DNA of 64,000 nucleotides from Fennellomyces sp. T-0311 (taxonomy: Eukaryota; Mucoromycota; Mucoromycetes; Mucorales; Lichtheimiaceae). The stretch is taken from positions 496,001 through 560,000 of the forward strand of contig JALLLT010000002.1 in the NCBI GenBank assembly GCA_025266875.1. Direction: 5' to 3'. The first letter of the stretch is position 1, and each line of letters begins with the position of its first letter. This document shows, one piece after another, positions 44,642-56,776 of this stretch. The notes beneath the pieces are model-generated. The model ran no database searches. It was not told the DNA's origin and was given only the letters and a program-made list of their open reading frames with translations. The position numbers and the translations under genes were made by a program.

Positions 44642-44773
44642 GTGTGAAAGAGGAGATCCAAAGTTACAAAGGAAGTCGTAGCCCTCACGACTGTGGCTTG
44701 AGTTCCTAAATTTTGTAAAAGGTGTGTTGCCTTGCAGTTTGTTGCGTTCCATTGCTCCACATATCTCAATCAT

Positions 44774-45519
44774 CCAGATATACTCATAGAGAGACCTACA
44801 GCTTTCGTTACCATGGTAATATATAGTATGTAATCATGGTAGCTAAAAGGAAGCCCAGTAACACAACATTGAAAACATGGTCAATAATAGCACTCATGTG
44901 TCATCGATCATGCATGCAAGTAAGTTTGCACTATATGTATCACTCTAACCAAAACCTGCTGTGCATTCACATATTGAACAAAACAGTGGATATTTTACCA
45001 AACAAGATCTTTCCCTTGGCTGCATGATGATCTACGCTCGATATGGTATACTGTATACCGGGTCATGGAGCCGACCATTGCTCCCTGCGTCGTTTGAAAA
45101 TACGAAAAAGTAAGCTTGGCTGTGCTTTACTGAAAACTAAAACTTAACTTCGCAGATACCTAACTTGAACTTGCTGCTGTGAAAAGGGCGAATTAGCCTA
45201 TAGATATGATGCTTTTAAGCTACAGCTACAAACGGTAGATCTGCGCTACGCCATCTACACAAGCAGCTATATATAGTACAATTAACCATAAGGCTACTTT
45301 TTTCTTGACCCGTTAATATGACTCTTACGAGGTATGATACGCAATGCATACATAATAAAGATGAAAGATCCATAATACTGCTGTAGGAACTACTACCGTA
45401 CCAAGAAGTTGAGACACTAGCCTTAATAGAACCTCCTAGAGCATTTTCAGTAGTTCACGGCTGTAATATTATACTTTCTTAAAGATGCTCCATCTGCAAT
45501 TAACTAAAAAACCCAATTA
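44774..45519. other. Intergenic, nothing recognised
   Basis: AT-rich spacer before the USP7-like pseudogene. An early exon of the pseudogene might hide here, but none is readable. Confidence 0.45.
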
Positions 45520-48500
45520 CATGTAGATGAGAAAAACGCTGATGAATTATTCGATCACGTTGATGAAGAAGTAATTGAATCGACCTGTGATCACTGGGAT
45601 ATTGAAGACTGGCATAGGCTTCCTGAATGCCGTGAAGGGCCTCCATTTGAAGCGGGGGGGGGGCATGAATCCTAAAACTTAAAAACCATTTGTGTTGGTT
45701 GCTGACTACGATCAAAGGAATTTGCTTCTATTCCCATAAGTAAACATCGTCAATTCATTTGCCTCAGTGTATCTCAAGTGGAAGAATAAACACAGCCGTC
45801 CTGACGCGCATGCATGTGTACAATTCGCTATCTGTCTATCGACACCTCAATTTCCCACCAACTACGTGAGCTTTGGTAATGAAGTGAATCAACGGTACAA
45901 AGAATGAAAAGAGACTTATAAAAGTATCTTTGAAGTTTCGGATATGCTTTATTGAATGCAACGCTCTATGCTTTTATATCTTTTTTGTCTATTGAATCAG
46001 CGATGGCAGTTTTGATAGTGTTTTGTCTTCAGAATTGCCTGAATCGACAGAGGACGTATAGGATCCTTTCCTTTGTTCTGATCATGCGGATCTGAGGATG
46101 TCTTTGACATCCGTCATGCAGTGTAATGACCGTATTGCTATATTGGAGTCAATTCCATGTCCTGTTGAGTTTATCCCATTCGTTCATATGGTGTAATTCT
46201 TAATCCATGTAGACAAGTTACTATGTAAGTACACTTCGTGATGTATGTTGAACCGATATGTGTTATCCGATAGGAAATATCTTCTATTATTATCATCTGT
46301 GGTTGTTTCACCACAGGTAATATCGTCCAGTAGTATATCGTGTTGAAGCTCATGTGCTCTTTTTTGTAGCCGCTCGTCACTGATTTACTCCAGAAGACGA
46401 CTGGGATTTCACGCGCTTAGTTAATTTTGATCGCATTTATCAACGAAATGGAAGAACAAATCGTGACCCACTGTTAGCAAAGGACCAGATACGAGCTGCA
46501 GTTATCATTCGTGTTTTTAAGGACACAACTGGTGTACTGTGGCATAACTTCTCCAAGTAAACTACGGGACATTAACTTATGATGGTTGAATTCCACGATC
46601 TTCTAATACTGAATATGTATGCGATTACTAGTTATGACACCAAAAAGCACACCGGCTTTGTTGGTATAAAAATGTAGGCTCCACAGGGTATATGAACTTT
46701 GTCCTGAAATTGCCTTTTTTTTTTTACAAACTACTTTCGAACGAGCATCTATAACGCTTCTGCAAGAAAGGTTAGTGCGTTGGAAGCGTTGCAGCGGTTC
46801 TTCTATCAACTACAGGTGTCCTCAACCACAGTTGGTGCGCAGTTGCTTTTTTGTAGCATCTTTACGACATCAGAAACTTATGTACAAGTATACGTTAAAT
46901 ACGGCATTAGAGACGACTGAACTGACGGAATCTTTTGGATGGAGTGGATTGGACTTACTCACAACAGCAAGATGCCATTGATTTCAAAGAAGTCCTTCAA
47001 TGCAATGTGGAGAGCACGGTACCATTACTTCTGTATGGCAGTAAAAAGATAGTTAAGCTCATCTTTTATATTTCCACGACAGCAACCAAAGCTTCGGTCG
47101 CCAACGTACGGTTTTTGGCATCCAATATGTACACCGTGAGAAGTACGAGTAAGTACATAAGACAGATATACTTTCCTCAGTTAGGCCTATGAACCCGGGC
47201 ACTTTTACTTAAGAAGCATTCAATTAGACTTGTCTCTCGATGTTGATGGAATCCCGGATCTACAAAGAGCTTTTTCGTTTCACGTCTTTGATAAAGGCAT
47301 GAGAATTGAACATATGCCTCCAGTACACATATTCAGCGACGAAAATTTCGATATAACAAGACTGAAAATGCTATGGAAAAGGTTCCTATCGTAACATTGA
47401 CTATTGTATGAGAGGTAGAAATGTTAAGAAACCTTAACATCTAAAATAGATAAATGATCGCTTTGCCTATCCATTGGAGATCGATCTGGAGCCATACTTG
47501 AATCGTGGCAACAGCAGCTCGGAGCCGCACACTTACCAACTTCAAGCGTAAGTATAGCAGAGAAAAGTGAATTATTGCGCTAATTCCAACCATTTCATCA
47601 GAGTAATCATACATGGCCAGGAAAGCGAATATAGTGGTGCATATTATGTTTATATTAGGCCTACTTGTGCCGCTGATAAATGGTAATATACTACTTGCGT
47701 TAAAAGCTGATTACTGGCATGCACTAAATAATTATATTTAGGTTTAAGTTTCACGATGATCGCGTACACCCTGTCAGGGAGCAAGATGTTCTTGAAGGTT
47801 TCTATGACGGTCACCGCTTGGAGAACCTAACGATGAACCGCGAAAGCACAGTGCATACGTGCTTTCATACGTCCAAAAGTCACGACGACAAGAAATGCTG
47901 CCAGATGTTCCTGAAGCAGATATTCCTTCAGAAATTAGTACGACTCCCAACAGCATCACAAATAACAAAAGCAGCACACAAATGTGATCAATATTACATA
48001 TTAGAACTTGTGTCTGTTCCTTCCCACAAGATCGAGTCAACAAAATTTTCTATTTCGGTGATAACCGTAATCTCATTTAAACTACTTTCACTTGCAATTT
48101 TACTGACACAGCTATAATACCGTTGAAACAGATTTGCATAGATGCTTCTATTCAAGCAGGAAGCAAACTGGAGCTTTTCGATTTAAAGCATTCATCTGTG
48201 AATAATTCGGCATTGGTAAAAGTGGGACAACATTCAATACTTTGAAGTTGACTGTGAGCAACCTCGTTGGTATTCCTTATGAAGAATTTCGGCTCTGGAT
48301 AATAGTTTTACGTACAAACAAAACTATCAGGCCTGATGAACTCGTAGAACCAAAAGATAAAGGAACACGTAAGCTTAATTTTCATTGATAGATTTTGTTT
48401 ACAACAGGGTAAACATATTTGCGTACATATTTACCAAACCGTAGTCGTTGGTAGATATCTCGAAACCTGCTTCAAATCAGAAGATCAAAGTATTGCGTTG

Positions 48501-49260
48501 TATGTTGAAACACCTGTTGGGCCACCCATAGCTTCTAGTCAAAGTCTGATTTTTATTAAGTACTTTAATGTTGGATCCCAATCTGTACGGTATGTATGAT
48601 GGCTTAATTGCTGGTGTAGATACGTAGATATCACTTGTATCTGAAATTGAACGATATACATAACACTGATATTGCTATATATTATTAGGGGGCATGGCCA
48701 TGTCATTATCGAAAGGAGTCAAACTATAAGCTCAGTAGTTGGCATGATCAATGGACTGACAGGAAATGCAACGAATCAGTGACTGGACCTTTATGAAGTA
48801 TAACATTTGCTTGTGTATCACACAGGGTAAACATAATTAAGAGCCTTACAGGAACTCAAACCGAACGTAATTGACAAGTTAAAAGTTCAAATGACCTTCA
48901 GTACGGCCGAATTTCAAACTGGTGATATTCTCTGTGTACAGAAAAGTCTGACAAATGACGAGTAAGACCCTCTGAATATATGATATATCGTGGCTCGTAT
49001 CTTATAAACTTTATTTTCTAGGCGCAACAGATTGGCGCTATCACATAAGCACCTGGACCTGAAAGCTTTTATTCCGGTCAAAATGCTGCCATTCATCACT
49101 GCAAATAATTTCGATGGTTCAAAGTGGTTACAGCTGTTAAACATAAGCGTTTTAACCACTTGTACTACCATTTTTAGTAACTTAAGTGGTTAAAAAAGCT
49201 TATGATTAACCACTCCGAAAAAATTATTCACCAAAAATTATTCGCAGTGCATTGAGCTAA
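45520..49260 (+). pseudogene. USP7-like gene, frameshifted copy lacking the catalytic Cys and His
   Basis: This copy follows the USP7 domain order. MATH remnant: CDHWDIEDWHRLPE and GPPFEAG at 45583-45655, then DDWDFTRLVNFDRI at 46397. USP part: GFVGIK near 46650, a one-base deletion in an A run, then STGYMNF where active enzymes have TCYMNS, LTESFGWSGLDLL near 46930, and SEYSGAYYVYIRPTCADKW at 47620-47690 where active enzymes have GGHY. A second frameshift lies near 47815 before SAYVLSYVQKSRRQEM. HUBL-type C-terminal sequence follows (TTLKLTVSNLVGIPYEEFRL-like, KPNVIDKLKVQMTFSTAEFQ). A 153-bp MITE sits in the last exon region at 49097. At least two frameshifts make it a pseudogene. Confidence 0.85.
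49097..49249. mobile_element. Fold-back MITE copy 2 (153 bp) with CAT target duplication
   Basis: It begins CACTGCAAATAATTT and ends with the inverse of CACTGCGAATAATTT, flanked by CAT on both sides (49094-49096, 49250-49252). The interior is a long imperfect hairpin around AAGTGGTTA/TTAACCACT arms. CACTG termini with a 3-bp duplication suggest a CACTA-mobilised MITE. It interrupts the 3' part of the USP7-like pseudogene. Confidence 0.85.
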
Positions 49261-49869
49261 TCTAACTTCTGTAACGCACAGATAGAATGTGGAAACAAGG
49301 GGAAACGACTCTCCGTCTATGACCAACCTATATTATAACGCATTGATGGTATAAGAAACATTCCCCAAATGCCTGATCGAAATACGGTAATATATCAGAA
49401 AGCATCCTTATCTGCGATTTGGATCAAATCTATTGATACTATGATAAATGTATATGTGCTCGAAAGTCCTTATAGTAGATGGCTTATCTAAAGCAAAGTA
49501 GACTACCGTAAGGCCAATATCATTTCAGATAAAAAAGCTAAATTATAGCATGATGGCGACTATCTTCTCGCTGAATTAAGCAGAGAGTTGGTAGGCTTAG
49601 TAGTGGCACTTGTGCCGCTTTCCTTTTCAAGAGTTTGGGACTACATTACCTGGTGCGGCATCCATAGAGAGCACGTAATCCCATCATGGCAAAAAGAAAC
49701 ATCCTTGTTAAATCGCCAGTTATCAGTGGGATATATATAATATGAAAATTTGTGCTTTTATAAGTGATAGGAAGTAGTTGTTGGAATAGGAAGTTGGCAA
49801 CAGTTTGCTTGCGGCGCCTCCAGCTATATTTAGCATAACCCGACACATCAGCACCTTTCTTGTTTAGCA
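49253..49869. other. Spacer/promoter between the two USP7-like copies
   Basis: About 600 AT-rich bases. No gene is supported; the proximal part presumably holds the promoter of the downstream copy. Confidence 0.45.
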
Positions 49870-52800
49870 ATGAGTGTTGACCAAGTAAGGGGTATACAAG
49901 GAATATAATCTGTAGGATACCAATACTCCCACAGATAGCTCACGATACCGAAGCCCTCTCTCTATTGGACCATCCGCGTCTATCTGTGCTGGACGACTGT
50001 AGAGTATATTCAAAAGAATGTCTCATTCATAATTGACCAATTCACATGCAGATGATCACATTGGCGCTGAGCTGCTCAAGTCTGCCAATGAAGAATGTCT
50101 TGAGTTCAAATGTGTTCATTGGGATATTGAGATGTGGTGGGATCTACCGGATCGTGTTGAAGGACCCAAGTTTGAAGCAGGGGGACATCAATGGTAGGCG
50201 ACACCCAAAAATCAGAATGCGCGAATACTCAATACGATCTAAGGAATATGGTGCTATTTCCAAATGGGGGTGTTGCCGAGTCTTTTGTATCAATATATCT
50301 TAAGTGGGTCAACACAAGCAACGATCCATACAGAAAATGTGCGCGAGCTCAATTCGCCGTTTGTCTGTCCACTCCATCGCAACCGACTAACTATTTGGGC
50401 TACGGTATGATATACTCTCGATATATTCCTTACGTCTGACACATTATCATATGCAGGCACCGAGCACATCTTCACCTCGGGGCATGATGACTGGGGTTTC
50501 GCGCATATAATGGAAATCGACTGCATCGATCAAAAAGACTGGGGAACGGGCCTTGATCCTTTACTCGAGGACAGCAAGATACGCGTCTCCGTTATGATCC
50601 GAGTGTTCGAAAAGTAAACATTTGTGAAATTCACAGTGGACAATATAATGACTTAGCAGCTTGCATGGTAGCAACGACGATATAGCCTGTCCATCTACTA
50701 GTACTGCATACCATCCCACGGATAACACCTTTGACCCATCAAGTAGCACTAGTCAATATATGAATAGCGTCGATAGGGCCACGGGTTTCGTTGGAATCAA
50801 GAGCATGGACGATACGGGGTCCTTGAGTATTCTTCTCCAATTACTCTATTTTACCGGTTATTTCCGAAGGAGCTGCTATGAAATAGCAGATATAGATTCG
50901 TGTGATGCCTTGACAGCATTACTGGGAATTTTCACTCAATTGCAGACTTTGTCCAGCACAGTGGGTAAGAGTTACTATAACATATTATTGGAAACTATTT
51001 ATTAGGAGCGAGTGAACTGATGATATACTTGATACTGTAGAGATTGCAGAATTTGTAGGCTCTCTTGGATGGGATTATGAGGATCTACTCATACAGCGTG
51101 ATGTCATTCAATTCAAACAAACTTTACAAAGTGCACTTGAACTTAAGGTAACTATCTTCGAAAAGCATTTTACGGTTGCTCATATCTGGACATAATGACA
51201 TCCAACTAGTGTCCAGCGCTTTCACCACTTTATCAAAGGACATTTGGTATCAAATATAGCGGCAACGATAAATACGAATACGGTATTATATTTCACTTTT
51301 CTGTCATATGTATATATATAGCACGCTAAATCTACAATGTGCATACTATGTAGCGCTCTCACTTAATATTGATGGCTATTCAGATCTTCAAGGAGCATTG
51401 TTCGACCATGTGTTCAGTGATTGCATGATGATTGAAAAGCTTCCTCCTGTATTGCATATCCACTTGAAGCGGTTTTGGTATAATGCTGATGAAGAATATG
51501 TCGAGAAGGTAATTGAAATATTTCGTCTATGGTTTGATGTACTCATAATATAAGCTAATTTTAATGGGTGTAGATGAACGATAGGCTCGAGTATTCATTG
51601 GAAATCGATCTTGATCCATTTGTTGAGAGCTTCAACGACCGATCGGAATCACACATATATGTTCTCCAAAGGTAAGAGTATGGGCATTTGACGTTTATAT
51701 ACTAAATTTAATAAAACTCTAGTGTTATCGTACATGATGAGAACTTGAATACTGGAATGTACTATGCTTATATCAGGCCAACGTGCGAAGGATCCAATTG
51801 GTAATAGATAGCATACAATATGTTATACTTTTATACTTATATTATCCAATGTAATTTCACATAGGATCAAAATCCAAGATGATAAAGTAACACCTAGCAG
51901 CAAAGATGATGCACTCGAGAATTCATACGGTGGAATACTGCCCCCTGATGATCTGTATGCTGCGTCGTGTACACATAATGCATACATGCTATCATATGTC
52001 AGAAAATCACGACTACAAGAAATACTATATCAAACTCCTGCTAACGATCATCATCCATCAAACACTACTTGTGAGTAAATTGCACAATTGAGTAATCTAG
52101 TACTGCGACTCATATTTTATTAGCAACAGGAGATCGCCCTCGTCCGCCCAAGATGTTTACAGACTACGAAGTTTCGGTAATGCCCATTTACATTACATAG
52201 GCGTTATATTATATCAGCTGACTATCTCGTAAAACACATATGTAGATTATCACAGACGCTTCCTTTCGAGCAAATCGTAACTCATTCGACCTTTTTGATT
52301 TAAACCATCATTCATTGCGAAAGATCAGCGTTGATAAAACCACAGCAACATTGAGCACTTTGGAAGCGGCCGTAAGTGAACAAGTCGGTATTTCCCCAGA
52401 GAACTTCCGTCTGTGGATGATCTGTGAGCGCTACAACAACACTATCAGACCTGATGAAATTGTTGGATCGCAGACCAAAAAGGAGGAGCTTGGTAAGTTT
52501 TCAGCTGCTTCCGGTTTACAATGGCATTAACATAATTTTTTAGTCGGAGAATACATAACACAATGTGCCAAATTGGGTGATCAAAGCTACATGATGTATC
52601 TGGAGACACCTATCAGTCCACAATTGTCTCCATCGCAGATTCTGCTATTCATCAAATACTTTGATATCGAAGTTCAATCTGTACAGTATGTATGGTTTAT
52701 TATTCACGATAGTACATAATGTACTATAATCATCTGTAGCTATATGAAAGTAAAATTTACTTAATAGGGGTGTTGGTCATATTGTTGTTGACGCAAATGA

Positions 52801-53173
52801 CCAAGTCGAATCAATCTCTGGCATAATCAATGCCCTAGTAGGCACCCCGATCGACATGCAACTGGATATATATGAGGTAATAAGATACTGCACTTTATAT
52901 TTTACCATCAAATTAACGATATTTTCTTGCACCTAAAGGAAATCAAGCCTGGAATGATTGATAGACTGCATGATACGATGACGTTTAGAGATTCAGAGCT
53001 TCAACATGGTGATATCATTTGTGCACAGAGACATCTATCTGATGAAGAGTAAGATATTGTCAATCATTGGTAATATGTATATGAGCACTCAATTCAATAT
53101 TTAACTTTCTAGGAAAAGCGAAATGTTGGGTTTGTTCTTGAATGTAGATTGCTTCTATGCCGCATTGCTGTAA
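49870..53173 (+). CDS. USP7-like protein, catalytically dead and C-terminally truncated
   Basis: Domain order as in the deubiquitinase USP7. Exon 1 starts MSVDQ, continues IAHDTEALSLLDHPRLSVLD. MATH domain: CVHWDIEMWWDLPDRVEGPK, FAHIMEIDCIDQKDWGTG, IRVSVMIRVFEK. USP domain: GFVGIKSMDDTGSLSILLQL, in which Gly replaces the catalytic Cys of the usual ATCYMNSLLQ box; KLPPVLHIHLKRFWYNADEE; then GMYYAYIRPTCEGS, in which the GGHY catalytic His is replaced. The Asp pair in WIKIQDDKV is kept. HUBL region: FRLWMICERYNNTIRPDEIV through KPGMIDRLHDTMTFRD, ending at TAA 53173 soon after DIICAQRHLSDEE. USP7 itself continues much further. About 15 short introns. It may act as a ubiquitin or MATH-ligand binding pseudoenzyme, or be decaying. 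Confidence 0.82.
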
Positions 53174-54842
53174 AAGAAGTTATTGTACTGTAAAAATTGC
53201 ATAGCTGTCGATAGCATAAGATGCTTCATGTATATAATCCGTACAAAAACTGATACGTTGAAAGAGTATTTCTTGTAGGAGAGTGAACGGTAGTTCACAA
53301 TATAAGTTTAAGAGTAAAAAAAGTTTGTAGGCTGGGTGAGTTAACAAAAATAATAGATCTTAGCACTTCTGGCTTATTCAGATCAAAAAGATATCAAGGC
53401 TTTGCCTAATGTTTGTGTGTAAACAATGAGTATAAGTTAACTGCTTTATTCGCTCTGCAAAATCGGGCTATTTATACTTGTTCAGCGGTTACACACTGAT
53501 AAAGAAGTAGTAATAAGAGATAAAAAGAAGTTGAATATATGTGTATAGTATTATAAAAATAAGATAAAAAGAAGATAAGAATATGATGAAAAAAAGATAA
53601 AAATCTGATGAAAAAATTGGATTAGGAAACTGTGGTAGCACAGACCGACTTTACTCGTTACAACGTAACATGCGATTAGCCTTTAGTTAAATGCGCTCGA
53701 TCTCAATTATGTATTAATTTGAAGCAGTTGCTATTACTAATCGCATTAATAAGTTACTACGTACGTACCAGGTACTTTGAACCTTTTCCATGCATTCAAA
53801 CAACAGGCAGATTTGGATTCCTCCAGTTATTATACAAGTATATAACTATATGTACAAAACCGCATTTAAAGTCCTTTATTATAAAGCATATAAGATGCAG
53901 AATTGTAACAAGGGTAATGGCATATATGCTTTGCTTCCAACTGGCGGCGGATTGTAAACGCCAAGCATCTGTGGTCTTGCGTTGAAATTTTCCAACAAAA
54001 AAAATAGAACTCGTCTAATATGTGAGCTCATATACTTTTTGAAAATTTCAAATGTCATTGTTTTCTTGCACGTCCTATTTTTACTATGGACTGATACTGC
54101 CAAAAGGAGGAGGCTGCAGGCATTTAATAGCAACCGGGGAACTTTGCTTCCCCAAGAACGACACTGAGACGTGTTCCTTTTGGTATCCGTCATTTTGGGG
54201 CAGAAGTGATCACCCAGATGTGTAAAATCGCTGCGTCATAATCACCAGACTATCGAGCATTGCGTTTGGTATGTATGACATAACATGTTATTTAACAAGA
54301 TTATATCGATTTCCTGAAGAAAGTATGCAGCGATGGAAGTGCACTTACAGAAATATACCACTTGGGGCACTGGTCGAGAAAGAGATGAGTTAGTATTAAG
54401 TACAGGCATAACTATTCTCACCGCCACACACCGTATAATAACTACTTTAGTAGTGGATCAATGTTGGGTTGATCAGTGGGGGTATACTACTGAGGGACTT
54501 TAAAAACGCTTCAGATCCGAAATGGGAATATTAAAAGATGTAGAAGCTTTGATCACGAGAACATAAGCGCCTTTTGTAGTATGTGCATCGGGAAGGAAGT
54601 CATCCTTAGTAATTACATACTTTAAACCGACCTTGGAGCAAACACCGGAGTCACCCTCTTCATTATTCAAGGGCGACAGTCAAAATGCGGAGTGCGGAAA
54701 TGACTCGTGCGAAAGATGTGTAACAATAAGTAAATAAGTAACGTACAAACAGAACCAAAACCAAAAATCTATAGATGAGGAATCACTGTGCATATGTTGA
54801 GTGTGTTGTCGTGTGTGTGTCGGGTGAAAAGTAGTGAAACGT
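53174..54842. other. AT-rich intergenic region with GATAAAAAGA-like repeats
   Basis: No supported gene in 1.7 kb. 53515-53625 is a purine-rich, low-complexity stretch in which GATAAAAA/GATGAAAAA recurs about seven times. The last few hundred bases before 54842 would include the 3' UTR of the mitochondrial carrier gene. Confidence 0.5.
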
Positions 54843-55946
54843 CTAATTAAGGTACTTGTTATAAATGCCCTTGATCTGCTCCATAAACACAAACATCAGG
54901 GTTGTGTGGGGACTATGGATAAAAGTTAGTCCTTGATAACGAATTGTATTGCAAACATTTACCCGATGCGAAGAAAGTGTGCCGAGAAGCCCTTGTACAG
55001 GCCACGAAGACCTTCAGTACGGGTCATCTTGAAGAAGCAATCGACAGGGCTCTTGTACAAAAGACCCTTACCAGTCACTGGGTCAACACCTTGGTTGTAC
55101 ATGCGTGTCGATACCACATCGAATGGGTTCATGGCGATACACACGAGGAAACCGGCAAACATGGATGTACCGAAATGTGTGCCGATCGTATCCGGCAACC
55201 CAAAGCGGGTAATCATAATGTCCTTTCCAATCATATATGTGGGCATCTGTACAGCCGACCCTACGCCAGCGCGGGCCATGGCAGCGTCGACACCACGATA
55301 CACTCCCCTCAATCCTTCGCTACGGTAGATTCGAGCCAGAGCGGACCATGCAGATCGAATCTCGTGCTGATGTCCAATCTGCTTGAACACGGGGGAGAAC
55401 GACTGTTGGCGTGTCTTAATGAGATAGAGTGGGGATCCCAACATTGCTCCAGCCACACCGGCAACTGCGCCTGCAAAGATACCCGCTCCAAGCAAACTCT
55501 GATGCGATTTCAATCCTAAACCATTGACAACAGTGTCCCGCACCGGCTCGTAGAGGCCTATCCGGCTGCCGTTCAAGCAAACTTGGTAGATATATGCAAC
55601 GCCAAGACCACGCTGGAGACCACGGATGCCTTCATGCTTAAAAACAACCTGCAGTGCCTGAAACGTGTTGTGATACGGTCGGGACGAAGCGGACAGGGCA
55701 CCAGCTCGAACAAGTTCGCCTTGAAGTTGTAGCCGAGTTTTCACCACCTTTGCTTCTGCTTAGCAAATGCCAACGAGAAAAGATCACATTACTTACCTCG
55801 GTTGGATTGGTGAAAGTAACAGCACCACAGGCAGCAAGACCGCCAATGACAAAACCAACAGCGGTTTCTTTAGCTTTGCTGGGAATCTGTTTGGGAACCG
55901 TAGCGGTGCTAGCTGTCGTTTGCAGTGATCCGGAGGTTGCTGCCAT
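54843..55946 (-). CDS. Mitochondrial carrier, oxaloacetate (Oac1/SLC25A34-35) type
   Basis: An inner-membrane carrier with three SLC25 repeats. It starts MAATSGSLQTTASTATVPKQ; the first repeat has FVIGGLAACGAVTFTNPTE, and an intron splits the signature before VVKTRLQLQGE (P-x-[DE]-x-x-[KR]-x-[RK] with E). The second reads GSPLYLIKTRQQSFSP and the third NPFDVVSTRMYNQG, with GIRGLQRG, GLRGVYRG and GLRGLYKG following each. The third exon, after GFSAHFLRIG, ends TTLMFVFMEQIKGIYNKYLN. Sequence such as LVRAGALSASSRPYHNTFQAL and GSRIGLYEPVR fits the Oac1 group, which moves oxaloacetate, sulfate or related anions. Exact substrate is inferred from family resemblance. Confidence 0.88.
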
Positions 55947-56776
55947 TAATGGAGAGAAAGGGGTGAAAGAAGTGGAGAGAGGGCTAAACTCTCATCCCCA
56001 GAAAACAACTGGTGCGCTGAGTTTATCCTACGATCAGTAATAGAGTTTTGCTCCAGTTCATCAATACCTTGCCGACCACTCGAGTTGCGAGGTTTGAAGC
56101 TGACTCATAAGCTTACGCACTATGACGTCCGATTCGATTATGTAGTCGATGGATCCATTGCAGTCTTTCCTTGAAGTGAAAGTTCAGATTGTTCTGTTGT
56201 CACAGTAACGCTACTGCGTTGCTCCGACAACAGCGTGTGGTCAGGGACGAAAAGAAACCAGTGAAATCAGTCATTTGATCGAGTGGAATCGGCTGACTGT
56301 TCCATTCGAGGGAAAAGTAACATCATCATAGGTATCATTCATCAAGTATCAAAAGCAAGTCACTTACCGTCTTCATCCTGCCGGCGGTGCCATGGTGAAC
56401 GCAGCAGTGGTGTTAATGCAAATGCTGCGCAGAGCTTCATGCAGCAACTGCGCAAAAGTCATGATGATAAAATGGAACTGTCTTATTGGGAGATAAAGCA
56501 GGCAGCCAGAAAAGAAGACTCGTGACTTTTGTCGGTTGTAATACTGTGTGGGATTCATGCGAAATCTTTCCCCTGTGCTGCTCTTTCTCTTCTTGCCCAG
56601 AACCTGATATTATCTTCCTTATACTGTCAACAACACATAACCCTGCCCATCACTTTTTGAACTCATTACAATCCTACACTATTTAAGCAACACATTTCAC
56701 TCACTCTTCCACTACTTAACTACATATACAAGACAAATAACAATCGCACCTTCCTTTCATTCTAAATCAACTGATA
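55947..56776. other. Divergent promoter region between carrier and BCAS3-like genes
   Basis: A frame at 56283-56525 ending SFMQQLRKSHDDKMELSYWE plus a basic tail has somewhat protein-like composition but no recognisable family and no traceable first exon. From about 56640 the sequence is C/A-rich with few G, typical of a fungal 5' UTR leading to the ATG at 56777. Confidence 0.4.

Noticed and set aside
54944..55519. 191-codon plus-strand frame opposite the mitochondrial carrier
   Set aside because: It is the antisense reading of a clear SLC25 carrier.
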